Assembly: GCF_019457515.1 (NCBI RefSeq)
Contig: NZ_CP080421.1
Location: 1,860,001-1,924,000, forward strand
Direction: 5' to 3'
DNA from: Shewanella mesophila
GTDB taxonomy: Bacteria; Pseudomonadota; Gammaproteobacteria; Enterobacterales; Shewanellaceae
Length of the DNA stretch: 64,000 nt
Below are positions 46,156-54,179 of the stretch, piece after piece. Below the pieces are notes generated by a model, which saw nothing but the letters and a program-made list of their open reading frames with translations, had not been told where the DNA came from and made no database searches. The stretch's first letter is position 1, and each line of letters starts with the position of its first letter. The position numbers were made by a program, and so were the translations under genes.

Positions 46156-48330
46156 TTATATCAGGTTTATTGGGAGCCTGATGGTGAACTCTACTCCGAG
46201 GTGTTTGCCATCGATGACCCTGTCTTTAGCACTAATACTGCCATGGTGGAACTCTGCGATTAACCGCGCAATATAGAGTCCCAGCCCAAGGTGAGGTTTG
46301 TCTTGGGTTTGTTGATGCCTAACCGACACCATAGACTCAAAGATCTGCTCACTCATGTTGTCAGGTAGTGCAGGGCCTTGGTTATAGATAGATAAGATAG
46401 CCATTTTGCCTTTTGCACTAAGTTTAACTTCGATTGCAGAGCCTGCTTGATTAAATTCAATGGCGTTGGCAATAAGCTTGTCCATTAACTGCGCGATATA
46501 TTCAGGAACCCCATGCATCGACAAGGGATCTTGACAGATATCGACCTGAAAACGCTGTTTAGGGTAGGTTATCTGATAGCCTTGCATGCAACCTGAGACG
46601 ACCTTGGAAAGTGGAAATAGATCGACTTCTGCGTGGGTTAGTGCCTCTTCAAGCCGAGTGGCTTCACTCATGTTGTTGAGGATCATATTTAGCCGACTAA
46701 CCCCTTCTTGCGCGCGATCTACGTACTTTTGATGTGATGGCGATAGTTCTTGGAGCGCTAAGTGCTCAAGTGAAGAACGGACAACGGCAACTGGTGTGCG
46801 CAGTTCATGGGACAATCTCGATGACATATTTTCCAGATAATGGGTATATTGCCCGAGGCGGCTTACAATACTGGCAAAGCTACGGGAGAGATCGCCAATT
46901 TCATCGCGTACTTTTGAGCCGACAATGGCTTGTTTAATCCGGCCTTGGCTATCGATAGCTTGCTCGGCTTCATCCCTGAGTTTTCGGATACGGCTAGAGA
47001 TGCTAGATGCGAAGAAGAACAGGGCTAATGTGCCCATGCTCATCACTGTGAGAATCACGTTAAACAGTTTTTCTAGCGCTTTGTTGCGCAGGGTTCTGAT
47101 CCCGTGCGTGGTTTCCTCTGCGACCACCACGCCCATTACGGTATCATCTATCCAGATTGGGCTGGCGGCCGCTAGTACAACGGCTTTGCCGTCAGGTGTC
47201 AGCCGCCAAGTCGAACCAAGGCGCCCCGAGAGCGCGCGACGAATATGGCTTCCTTCCAATACGGTTGAGTCTTTTAACGAGTCGACAAAATCCTTAGGTG
47301 GCGTAGTTAGAATTCGATAATAAAAGGGGTGAAGATAGTCTCGCTTAAAGCGTCCCCAGTAACTGTCATCTTGTTGCTCTTTGGTGGTCTGCGCCCAGAC
47401 ATTGGTGCTGGTATGAATATCGCCAGATTTTGCCAGCACACGTCCATGTTTATCAACTACCCAAATTCGTGAGCTATTATGGCTCATCCCTTTGATAATA
47501 CTTTCAATTTCTGGCGATGGAACTAAGACTGTGCCTAAGTTTTCGACATCATCGGTACTCGATGTCCCTACAATAGCTTCTACCTGACGAGACTTACGAT
47601 CGTTGACATCAATGACTGCAAAACCGAGTTTACTCCCAACCATTTCCAGAGGGATCCGTAACTCTACATTGTAGCCTTTGTCGGTTTTTAGCCATTTACC
47701 CTGGATCTTAATCTCGGGCGTGACAGGAGCTCTAAGCTTCGGATTTTCTGGTAGTTCAAATGCGCTGATCCAGCCATCTCTGATGGTTGCGACTATGTAG
47801 CGGCGAAACTTACCATCTGGTGCCAAAGTCGCGATAGCTAGGTGATCGTTATTGTCGATACGCAGGCTATTGGTGCCGCGATAAACCACATTAGGATCGG
47901 TAACCTCAAAGAAACCATAGAGATAGCCGGCGTACTTGCCGACCATATGGGTAAAATCAACCTTCAGGGGTTTGGTTTCATCGGCGCTAAATAGTTGATG
48001 ATGTTCTCCATAATGAAGGGCTCGATGACGATAACTTGACCAATCGCCGAGTTTACCATCAAGCTGGATCGGCCCCGCTAATGGGTAAGCGTAAAGGTCG
48101 CGTCCTTGCTCAACTTGCGACAGGAAACTGGCTTGTTTATCGAACAGTTTTGGCCGTTCATGTAGCGCGGTGGCCAATGCTTGGGTGGTCCCTTCGAGGG
48201 TTTTTTCTTGGCCATGTCTAAGGTATTTTTCCATCTCCCAGACATATTGGTACCCAAGCCAAGGTAGGCAAAGCAAAAACAGCGATAAGATGGCCACTTT
48301 TGTGCGCAGGCCAATAGGAAGATGGAGCAT
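46156..48330 (-). CDS. Dedicated sortase-system histidine kinase (PdsS-type)
   Basis: 724 residues. One N-terminal helix (~8-28), a large periplasmic part that opens with YPLAGPIQLDGKLGDWSSYR, typical of CBM9/DOMON-like beta-sandwich domains, a second helix (~427-447), HAMP, HisKA with the phospho-acceptor His around residue 508 (SRLSHELRTPV) and an HATPase with LIANAIEFNQ and HLGLGLYIARLI. This is the kinase of the 'proteobacterial dedicated sortase system'. It is 2 bases after its response regulator; an upstream ATG inside that gene is not preferred. It presumably senses an envelope ligand, possibly a glycan. Confidence 0.9.
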   Translation of the reverse strand: MLHLPIGLRTKVAILSLFLLCLPWLGYQYVWEMEKYLRHGQEKTLEGTTQALATALHERPKLFDKQASFLSQVEQGRDLYAYPLAGPIQLDGKLGDWSSYRHRALHYGEHHQLFSADETKPLKVDFTHMVGKYAGYLYGFFEVTDPNVVYRGTNSLRIDNNDHLAIATLAPDGKFRRYIVATIRDGWISAFELPENPKLRAPVTPEIKIQGKWLKTDKGYNVELRIPLEMVGSKLGFAVIDVNDRKSRQVEAIVGTSSTDDVENLGTVLVPSPEIESIIKGMSHNSSRIWVVDKHGRVLAKSGDIHTSTNVWAQTTKEQQDDSYWGRFKRDYLHPFYYRILTTPPKDFVDSLKDSTVLEGSHIRRALSGRLGSTWRLTPDGKAVVLAAASPIWIDDTVMGVVVAEETTHGIRTLRNKALEKLFNVILTVMSMGTLALFFFASSISSRIRKLRDEAEQAIDSQGRIKQAIVGSKVRDEIGDLSRSFASIVSRLGQYTHYLENMSSRLSHELRTPVAVVRSSLEHLALQELSPSHQKYVDRAQEGVSRLNMILNNMSEATRLEEALTHAEVDLFPLSKVVSGCMQGYQITYPKQRFQVDICQDPLSMHGVPEYIAQLMDKLIANAIEFNQAGSAIEVKLSAKGKMAILSIYNQGPALPDNMSEQIFESMVSVRHQQTQDKPHLGLGLYIARLIAEFHHGSISAKDRVIDGKHLGVEFTIRLPINLI

Positions 48331-48332
48331 GA

Positions 48333-49025
48333 TTAACCTTGATTGTCCCAACGGTAACCCATGCCATAGACGGTATCGATACAGTCAAAGCTATCGTCTT
48401 GGGCAATGAATTTCTTACGGATCCGTTTTACATGTGAAGTAATGGTACTGTCATCGACATAAATTTTCGCGTCTTGCATCAAGGCTTGACGACTACGAAC
48501 ATGGCCAGGATGTTTGGCAAGCGCATGAACCATCCAAAACTCGGTCACCGTTAGTTCAATGGGTTGCTGTTTCCAATAGACTTGGATCCGATTGACATCT
48601 ATGGTGAGGTTGCCATGTTCAATCAGGTTCTCCATTAAGCTAGCGCTATTTTGTAGTTCCGAACGTCTAAATAGTGCCGCTAAGCGAGCAATGAGATGGG
48701 GAAAGCTGACATCTTTACTCAAATAGTCATCGGCGCCTAAGCGTAGGCCGCATACCGTATCAAAGTCGCTGTCTCTTGCAGTTAAAAAAATGATTGGCAG
48801 ACTGCTCGACATCGCTCTAAGTGACTGACAAAGCGCAAAGCCTCCATCTATCTCGTTTTCTAAGCCAATGTCGATAATCGCAAGATCAGGCAAGCGAGTT
48901 GTAAATGCTTGCAGTGCTGTGGGGCGGTTAGCATATGCCTGGACACTGTATCCCTGCTGCTGAAGCACCTCTTTGTAATTTTCGCGGATAGCCGCTTCAT
49001 CTTCCACTATAGCGATACGTTTCAT
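48333..49025 (-). CDS. Dedicated sortase-system response regulator (PdsR-type)
   Basis: 230 residues, OmpR type. Receiver with VEDEAAIRENYKEVL, phospho-acceptor Asp52 (LAIIDIGL) and the FLTARDSDFD and LGADDYLSKD segments, then a winged-helix DNA-binding domain (LTVTEFWMVHALAKHPGHV, STITSHVKRIRKKF, VYGMGYRW). Head of a two-gene operon with its kinase, divergent from the PdsO-target-sortase genes. The region between (49026-49259) holds candidate binding sites. It likely controls the divergent operon. Confidence 0.92.
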   Translation of the reverse strand: MKRIAIVEDEAAIRENYKEVLQQQGYSVQAYANRPTALQAFTTRLPDLAIIDIGLENEIDGGFALCQSLRAMSSSLPIIFLTARDSDFDTVCGLRLGADDYLSKDVSFPHLIARLAALFRRSELQNSASLMENLIEHGNLTIDVNRIQVYWKQQPIELTVTEFWMVHALAKHPGHVRSRQALMQDAKIYVDDSTITSHVKRIRKKFIAQDDSFDCIDTVYGMGYRWDNQG

Positions 49026-49069
49026 GGTCCACTCATTGGGTTTTAACTGATTAATTGTTTGTGACTATA

Positions 49070-49085
49070 CAGTAATTTTTTACTG
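49070..49085. promoter_or_regulatory. Perfect 6-bp dyad near the pdsR start
   Basis: CAGTAA-TTTT-TTACTG, a perfect dyad 45 bases before the response-regulator ATG. It may overlap that promoter; could be an operator or a fortuitous AT-rich dyad. Confidence 0.35.
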
Positions 49086-49106
49086 AAAAAAGTGGTTGAA
49101 GCCAAT

Positions 49107-49168
49107 TGCCATTTTGTTGCCACAATTGGTAGCTGCAATGCCATTTTTGCTCCCTGTCCGTGCCATTT
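49107..49168 (+). promoter_or_regulatory. Three direct TGCCATTT repeats, probable PdsR binding sites
   Basis: TGCCATTT begins at 49107, 49139 and 49161; the intervals are 32 and 22 bases, about three and two helical turns, so all face one side of the helix. OmpR-type regulators bind direct repeats of this kind. They lie 90-150 bases before the pdsO ATG. Inference from pattern and location. Confidence 0.45.
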
Positions 49169-49259
49169 AGCTGCGGTTTAATGAGCTCATCGAAACGAAC
49201 CTAGCGGTTCACTTATTCAAGCAAGTTAGTTAAGACCACACACTTTAAGGAAGACCATT

Positions 49260-50009
49260 ATGAAAAAGCAGATCCTAGCAGCACTTATCACTACCACCTT
49301 AGTGACCAGCTCTATGACCTATGCAGCATCTGTTCAAGGCCAAGAGGTAGCGTCTGAATCTTCAGATCAAGAGGCGTTAATTGGTGTTGGCTCGGGTATT
49401 GTACTGGGGGCCGTCGTTGGCGGGCCTGTTGGCGCCATTATCGGCGCATTTACTGGCGGAATGATTGGTCAGTCGGTTGCCGATGACAGTGAGATAAAGT
49501 TGCAACAGGCGCAGTTGGCGCAGCAAGAGAGTGAAATCGCAGTGTTGAATCAAGAGAAACAACATTTCGAAAGTCTCAGTGAGCAATATGCGAGTGCGCA
49601 ACGAGAACTTGAAAGCCTTAAGCAGCGTCAAGGTACGCGATTAGAAGAGCTCGCACTCGGGCTTAATGTGCAGTTTAAGACGGGGTCTTCTGAGGTGGAA
49701 TCACACTTTAAGGAACAACTTAATGAGGTGGCTGATGTGATGGCGATGTCACCAGAACTTAAGCTCGATCTAACAGGTTATGCCGATAGACGCGGGGAAT
49801 CTAGTTATAACCAAGCCTTGTCGGAGCAACGCGTCGCCGAAGTTAGGCGTTATTTGGTTAAGCAAGGCGTTAACGAGTCTCGTTTAGATGCCAAAGCATT
49901 TGGTGCGACGGCGCCAGTGAAAGATGAGCAGAGCTTTGAAAATGACTTTTTTGATCGCCGGGTAACCATTAAGTTGCTGCCAGCCGATACCGCTATCGCC
50001 GCCAACTAG
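49260..50009 (+). CDS. Sortase-associated OmpA-like protein (PdsO-type)
   Basis: 249 residues. Signal peptide (MKKQILAALITTTLVTSSMTYA), a glycine-zipper hydrophobic stretch (VGSGIVLGAVVGGPVGAIIG), a coiled coil (about 80-125) and a C-terminal OmpA peptidoglycan-binding domain with LDLTGYADRRGESSYNQALS and FFDRRVTIKL. The domain should hold it on the cell wall. Good ribosome site (AAGGAAG) before the ATG. Same orientation as the sortase and its target, in the order known for this system. Confidence 0.88.
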   Translation: MKKQILAALITTTLVTSSMTYAASVQGQEVASESSDQEALIGVGSGIVLGAVVGGPVGAIIGAFTGGMIGQSVADDSEIKLQQAQLAQQESEIAVLNQEKQHFESLSEQYASAQRELESLKQRQGTRLEELALGLNVQFKTGSSEVESHFKEQLNEVADVMAMSPELKLDLTGYADRRGESSYNQALSEQRVAEVRRYLVKQGVNESRLDAKAFGATAPVKDEQSFENDFFDRRVTIKLLPADTAIAAN

Positions 50010-50060
50010 ACGTCTCAAATAGAAATCAATCTTAGCGATGTAGCAGTGAGGAATTTGCAC

Positions 50061-52325
50061 ATGGAAACCGTGTCTTATCGTTTAACCAACCTTTGCCCCC
50101 CGAGGGGGGCGTTTTTTCACCGTCTATTAAAACCAATAAGGTTAACAGTAACGAAAAGTCTGCTCGTGGTATTCACTCTGTTATCACCGTTTAGTGCATT
50201 GGCGATGACAGAAGATGAAACTCCTCTGGGTAGCGCACAATTAGTTTATAGCTATGCAGAGAGTGATGCAGATAGCGATACCAAAATCGGTAGCGCAGGG
50301 GATTCACGCGAGCGTTTTACGGCATTACCTGTAAACACCCAAGTTGAAATGCAGGTCTCGGGTTGGCTTAATCGAGTCAGGGTAAAACAGTATTTTCATA
50401 ATGACAGTGAACATTGGCTAAATGGTACTTATCAGTTTCCTCTACCCCATGATGCGGCGGTTGATTCGATGACATTGCGCGTTGGTGAGCGGGTATTGGA
50501 AGGGGAGATAAAAACTAAGCTTGAAGCTAAAAAACAGTTTGAGGTGGCAAAAGCCGCTGGTCAAAAAGCCAGTTTGGTTGAACAACATAAGCCTAATCTG
50601 TTTTCTACTCAAGTGGCTAATTTGGCCCCAGGTGAGACCCTTGTCGTTGAGATTGCCTATCAACAGCTAGTCAACTACCAACAAGGAGAGTTTAGTTTAC
50701 GGTTTCCTATGGCCATCACGCCTCGTTACTACCCACAAAATCAGTTCCCCATTGAGCCGCAAGCGCAGTTTGTGGCATCGCCTGCACCGTCTTTTGCTGA
50801 TCCAATGTTAACCGCAAAGGGGACTAATGCTAGCGAGTCCAATAATGTGAGTTTACATATCGAGTTAAATGGAGGGATAGCGCTTAGCCATATCAAAACG
50901 CCTTATCATTTAATGCAGCAAACTGTCACTAACGGCGATGTGATTGAGCTTGAGTTGACCCAAGTGATAAAGCCAGAGCGAGACTTTGTATTGAGCTGGC
51001 AACCTATATTATCCGAGCTTCCTACCGCTGTTGCTTTTACTCAGCGGGGGAGAACTCATCAACCAGCGAGTCTTGGCACTAACACTGCGAACACAGATCC
51101 AAGTGATGATTCATTCCCAAACATCAATAATGACTTTGGTGCTAACCATGACTATGGCTTAGTGATGTTGATGCCTCCGCAAGACAGATCGCGCCACGGG
51201 ATGGCTCGTGAACTGACCTTGGTTATCGATACGTCAGGCTCTATGAGTGGTGACTCAATTGTACAGGCAAAAAGTGCACTGTTACATGCGCTTGCGGGCT
51301 TAGGTGCTGATGACACGTTTAACATTATTGCCTTTGAATCAAAAATCAAGACTTTGTCGCCAAGGCCGCTAATTGCAACGGCTTCGAACTTAGGGCGCGC
51401 CAATCTGTTTGTCAGAGAACTCGTTGCCGATGGTGGCACAGAGATGGCACCAGCCTTCATGCGAGCATTGAGCGCCTCTCCATCGAACTCGTTAGATAAT
51501 GCTAGTCGGTTAAAGCAAGTGGTGTTTATTACCGACGGTGCGATCGGCAATGAGGAGCAACTCTTTAGTCTAATAGCGGATCATTTAGGCGACAGTCGTT
51601 TATTTACCGTTGGTATCGGCGCTGCGCCTAATGGCTACTTTATGGAGCGAGCAGCGCAGGCGGGCCGAGGTACCTATACCTACATCGGCAAGCTTAATGA
51701 AGTTGATCAAAAGATAGCTGAGTTAATGGACAAAATTGAGCATCCCATAGTGAGTAATGTGGAGTTGAGGTTAGGGGATGGCAGTATCCCCGATTATTGG
51801 CCTGTAAATATTGGCGATCTCTATGCTCAAGAGCCTGTGATGGTCGCGGTAAAGCTGAAATCTTCACGCCATCAATCCCATAACGATGAGCTTATCGTTT
51901 CTGGCACCTTGGGCGGACAGTTTTGGCAAAGACGCTTAACCTTGCAACGCGATGCTAAGGCCAAAGGATTAGATCTGCTTTGGGCGCGAAAACAGATCGC
52001 TGCATTGTTGCTCAGTAAAAATGGCAGTAATAGCGACAGGATAAAGCGCCAAGTAACCCAGATCGCTCTGGATTATCACCTCGTTAGCCCATATACCAGT
52101 TTAGTTGCGGTCGATAAAACACCATCGCGTCCCAATGGTGAGGCGAGTGTGGATGCACATTCCAGTACGATATTACCATTAGCAGGCCCCGCCAGCTGGC
52201 CGCAAACGGGCAGCGAGAGTCGTCTGTATATGGCGATTGGTGGAATGTTACTGTTCTTAGTTGGCGCTTATTCATTGAGTTTTTCTGGCGTGTTGTTTCG
52301 AGGTCGTTTTGGTGTTCGGGCATGA
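50061..52325 (+). CDS. VIT/VWA sortase target protein with C-terminal sorting signal
   Basis: 754 residues from ATG 50061 (GAGGA about 8 bases upstream; a GTG at 50046 is less likely). A long basic N-region and signal helix (LLVVFTLLSPFSALA), a VIT domain (~55-190, VRVKQYFHNDSEHWLNG), a VWA domain with MIDAS DTSGSMSG from Asp390, and a C-terminal sorting signal WPQTGS (713-718), hydrophobic helix and basic end RGRFGVRA. The motif is a WPxTG variant of LPxTG. A sortase is encoded directly after (4-base overlap), clearly to anchor this protein. A terminator-like hairpin lies within codons 12-19. Confidence 0.9.
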   Translation: METVSYRLTNLCPPRGAFFHRLLKPIRLTVTKSLLVVFTLLSPFSALAMTEDETPLGSAQLVYSYAESDADSDTKIGSAGDSRERFTALPVNTQVEMQVSGWLNRVRVKQYFHNDSEHWLNGTYQFPLPHDAAVDSMTLRVGERVLEGEIKTKLEAKKQFEVAKAAGQKASLVEQHKPNLFSTQVANLAPGETLVVEIAYQQLVNYQQGEFSLRFPMAITPRYYPQNQFPIEPQAQFVASPAPSFADPMLTAKGTNASESNNVSLHIELNGGIALSHIKTPYHLMQQTVTNGDVIELELTQVIKPERDFVLSWQPILSELPTAVAFTQRGRTHQPASLGTNTANTDPSDDSFPNINNDFGANHDYGLVMLMPPQDRSRHGMARELTLVIDTSGSMSGDSIVQAKSALLHALAGLGADDTFNIIAFESKIKTLSPRPLIATASNLGRANLFVRELVADGGTEMAPAFMRALSASPSNSLDNASRLKQVVFITDGAIGNEEQLFSLIADHLGDSRLFTVGIGAAPNGYFMERAAQAGRGTYTYIGKLNEVDQKIAELMDKIEHPIVSNVELRLGDGSIPDYWPVNIGDLYAQEPVMVAVKLKSSRHQSHNDELIVSGTLGGQFWQRRLTLQRDAKAKGLDLLWARKQIAALLLSKNGSNSDRIKRQVTQIALDYHLVSPYTSLVAVDKTPSRPNGEASVDAHSSTILPLAGPASWPQTGSESRLYMAIGGMLLFLVGAYSLSFSGVLFRGRFGVRA
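50095..50117 (+). terminator. Terminator-like hairpin inside the start of the sortase target gene
   Basis: GCCCCC (50095-50100) pairs with GGGGGC (50105-50110) over CGAG, followed by G and six T. In form it is a strong intrinsic terminator. It is 85 bases after the pdsO stop but 34 bases inside the only credible reading frame of the next gene. It may reduce or regulate read-through into the target and sortase genes. Confidence 0.75.
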
Positions 52326-52984
52326 AAGGGCTAACGAGCTTGGTTTCACGTCAACGAATGACATTACTTATCACCATTATCGCTTGTGCATTATTGTTTA
52401 AGGGAGGATATATGCAGGCAAAAGCCCATTTTGCTCAGTTTCTAATTGAGCAGGCGTGGAATGAAACCTTAAGCCATGGCGGCTCAAACAAACCATGGAG
52501 CTGGGCTGATACTTATCCTATTGCCAAGATGCAGTTTATGAACTCAAAAAACAGCGTAACGGGTGATGCGCTTTATATTCTTGCAGGCGCATCAGGCCGA
52601 AATTTGGCATTTGGCCCTGCAGCTATCATGTCAAATAGTCAGATGAATGCGTGGGGGAATACTGTGATTGCGGGCCATCGCGACACCCATTTTGCTCGGT
52701 TAAAAGGCATAAAGCCCGGTCAGTTGATCTCGCTTCAAGATAGTTCGGCTAGGGAGAGATTATATCGAGTCGATACGATAGCGATCCTTGCTGAAGATGA
52801 TACCTATCTGATGGGTTTGCATGACGAATTGCAGCTTACATTAGTCACTTGCTATCCGTTTGAGAGCCTAGGTGCGCAAAGCCGCTGGCGCTTTGTTGTT
52901 GTGGCAAAGCCAATTGAAACCGAGGCGCTGGATAGCGCCGCGCCCGTTGCTTGGCTAGATCGGCATTACGCGATTTCGACCTAG
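52322..52984 (+). CDS. Class GN-type sortase
   Basis: 220 residues. N-terminal anchor (LLITIIACALLFKGGYM), then the sortase barrel with His119 (AGHRDTHFARL), Cys177 (LTLVTCYPF) and Arg188 (QSRWRFVV), the catalytic triad. Sortases cleave the sorting signal of a target protein and couple it to an amino group; in Gram-negative bacteria the acceptor is unclear. The gene starts in the stop of the target gene (ATGA). Its last 30 bases overlap, tail to tail, a minus-strand diguanylate cyclase gene. Confidence 0.94.
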   Translation: MKGLTSLVSRQRMTLLITIIACALLFKGGYMQAKAHFAQFLIEQAWNETLSHGGSNKPWSWADTYPIAKMQFMNSKNSVTGDALYILAGASGRNLAFGPAAIMSNSQMNAWGNTVIAGHRDTHFARLKGIKPGQLISLQDSSARERLYRVDTIAILAEDDTYLMGLHDELQLTLVTCYPFESLGAQSRWRFVVVAKPIETEALDSAAPVAWLDRHYAIST

Positions 52985-53974
52985 GCGTTTAGCCTCGTAG
53001 AGAAATTTATCGGTACGTTCGAGCAATTGGCCAGCCGATTCATTTTTCTGCCATTCACATACGCCAAAAGATGCGCTTATGTTGTCGATTCGCTGATCTT
53101 TTCGGCGGTCTTTCAAGCTAACCTTCTCGAGTGAGCGACGCATCGCTTCGGCAAGGTGACGTGCCTTACGTTGATGACTATTAGGTACAAGAATGGCAAA
53201 CTCTTCACCACCATAACGATAAATTTTGATGCCATCGCGACATGCCTCACTAAGGCGTTTCGCGACCGCTTTCAATACATTATCACCGAGCTGATGACCG
53301 TAGTTATCGTTAAATTGTTTGAAGTAATCTATGTCAGCCATGATAAGGCAGGTCCCTTCAGGTGCTTGGGACAATATGCCATCGAGTTCTTTGTCGAATG
53401 CTCGACGGTTAAGTACACCCGTTAATGCATCGTAGTAGACATCTTTCTCTGAGCGTTTCAGTTCGGCTCGCAACGCATCTATTTCGTTCTGGGCTTTCTC
53501 GAGGCGTCCAGTGAAATACTCGGTGCTTGAACGGATCTCTTCGGACTCTTTGACAAGACTGCGGATGAGTCCTAGCACCTTCTCTAAACTCAAACCCTCC
53601 TTTTCGATTTGATTCAGTTTATTAAAGTTATTGTCGACTTTTTGCTGGAATTGGGTCGCGTCATGGTTAGTATCTTTCAGAGACTGTGAAAGTTCGACTG
53701 TCATCGCCTCTAGATTTTGGCGCATATCCAGTACATCTATCTCAACGGGATCAGAGATATGTTCGCGGTAAAGTAGCTCGGCATTGACGGGGGGACATGT
53801 GTTGTATTGTGAGACTATGGTATCCATCTTTTCTACGAGTGCAGGGTGTTGTTCACCCACATAGGCGTACCACAATGCATAGTTTGTTGGCGTTGTTGGG
53901 ATCTGATGTTTTAGCATTAGGGGTACGGCTTTTTTTAAGTTTTTTGCCGCGGTTTGCATCAACTCTTTCGACAT
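52955..53974 (-). CDS. Diguanylate cyclase with helical N-terminal domain
   Basis: 339 residues from ATG 53974 (MSKELMQTAAKN); a longer frame upstream has no ribosome site and would cross a palindrome. N-terminal helical domain (KHQIPTTPTNYALWYAYVGEQ), a long coiled coil, then a GGDEF domain with RYGGEEFAIL near residue 255 and DALTGVLNRRAFD. The inhibitory I-site RxxD is altered (RDGI), suggesting no product feedback. No membrane helix, so it is cytoplasmic. It makes c-di-GMP. Convergent overlap with the sortase gene may allow transcriptional interference. Confidence 0.93.
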   Translation of the reverse strand: MSKELMQTAAKNLKKAVPLMLKHQIPTTPTNYALWYAYVGEQHPALVEKMDTIVSQYNTCPPVNAELLYREHISDPVEIDVLDMRQNLEAMTVELSQSLKDTNHDATQFQQKVDNNFNKLNQIEKEGLSLEKVLGLIRSLVKESEEIRSSTEYFTGRLEKAQNEIDALRAELKRSEKDVYYDALTGVLNRRAFDKELDGILSQAPEGTCLIMADIDYFKQFNDNYGHQLGDNVLKAVAKRLSEACRDGIKIYRYGGEEFAILVPNSHQRKARHLAEAMRRSLEKVSLKDRRKDQRIDNISASFGVCEWQKNESAGQLLERTDKFLYEAKRLGRNRVMPI

Positions 53975-54073
53975 AATTAGCTGTTTCCTAGATGAGCATA
54001 ACGCGCCATCTATCAATTGAAATCGTTTACTAAGTGCTGATCTTAGCCAGTGTATCGACCATAGAGACTTATA

Positions 54074-54120
54074 TACCAACCACATTAATAATAAGCGAGC
54101 TTATTTAATGTGATTGGCGT
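54074..54120. repeat. Imperfect palindrome with ATACCAA-type ends
   Basis: TACCAACCACATTAATAATAAGC and its imperfect complement (CTTATTTAATGTGATTGGCG) form a ~47-base hairpin in the letB-diguanylate cyclase gap. The terminal ACCAAYCA resembles the inverted repeat of the 393-bp element at 44408, so it may be a miniature relative; it might also serve as a terminator for letB transcripts. Confidence 0.5.
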
Positions 54121-54179
54121 CTAGGTTAAAGCGTATCGGTTACTGCCAAGCATAGCGCGAGGAGATAGGCTTCTCCATA

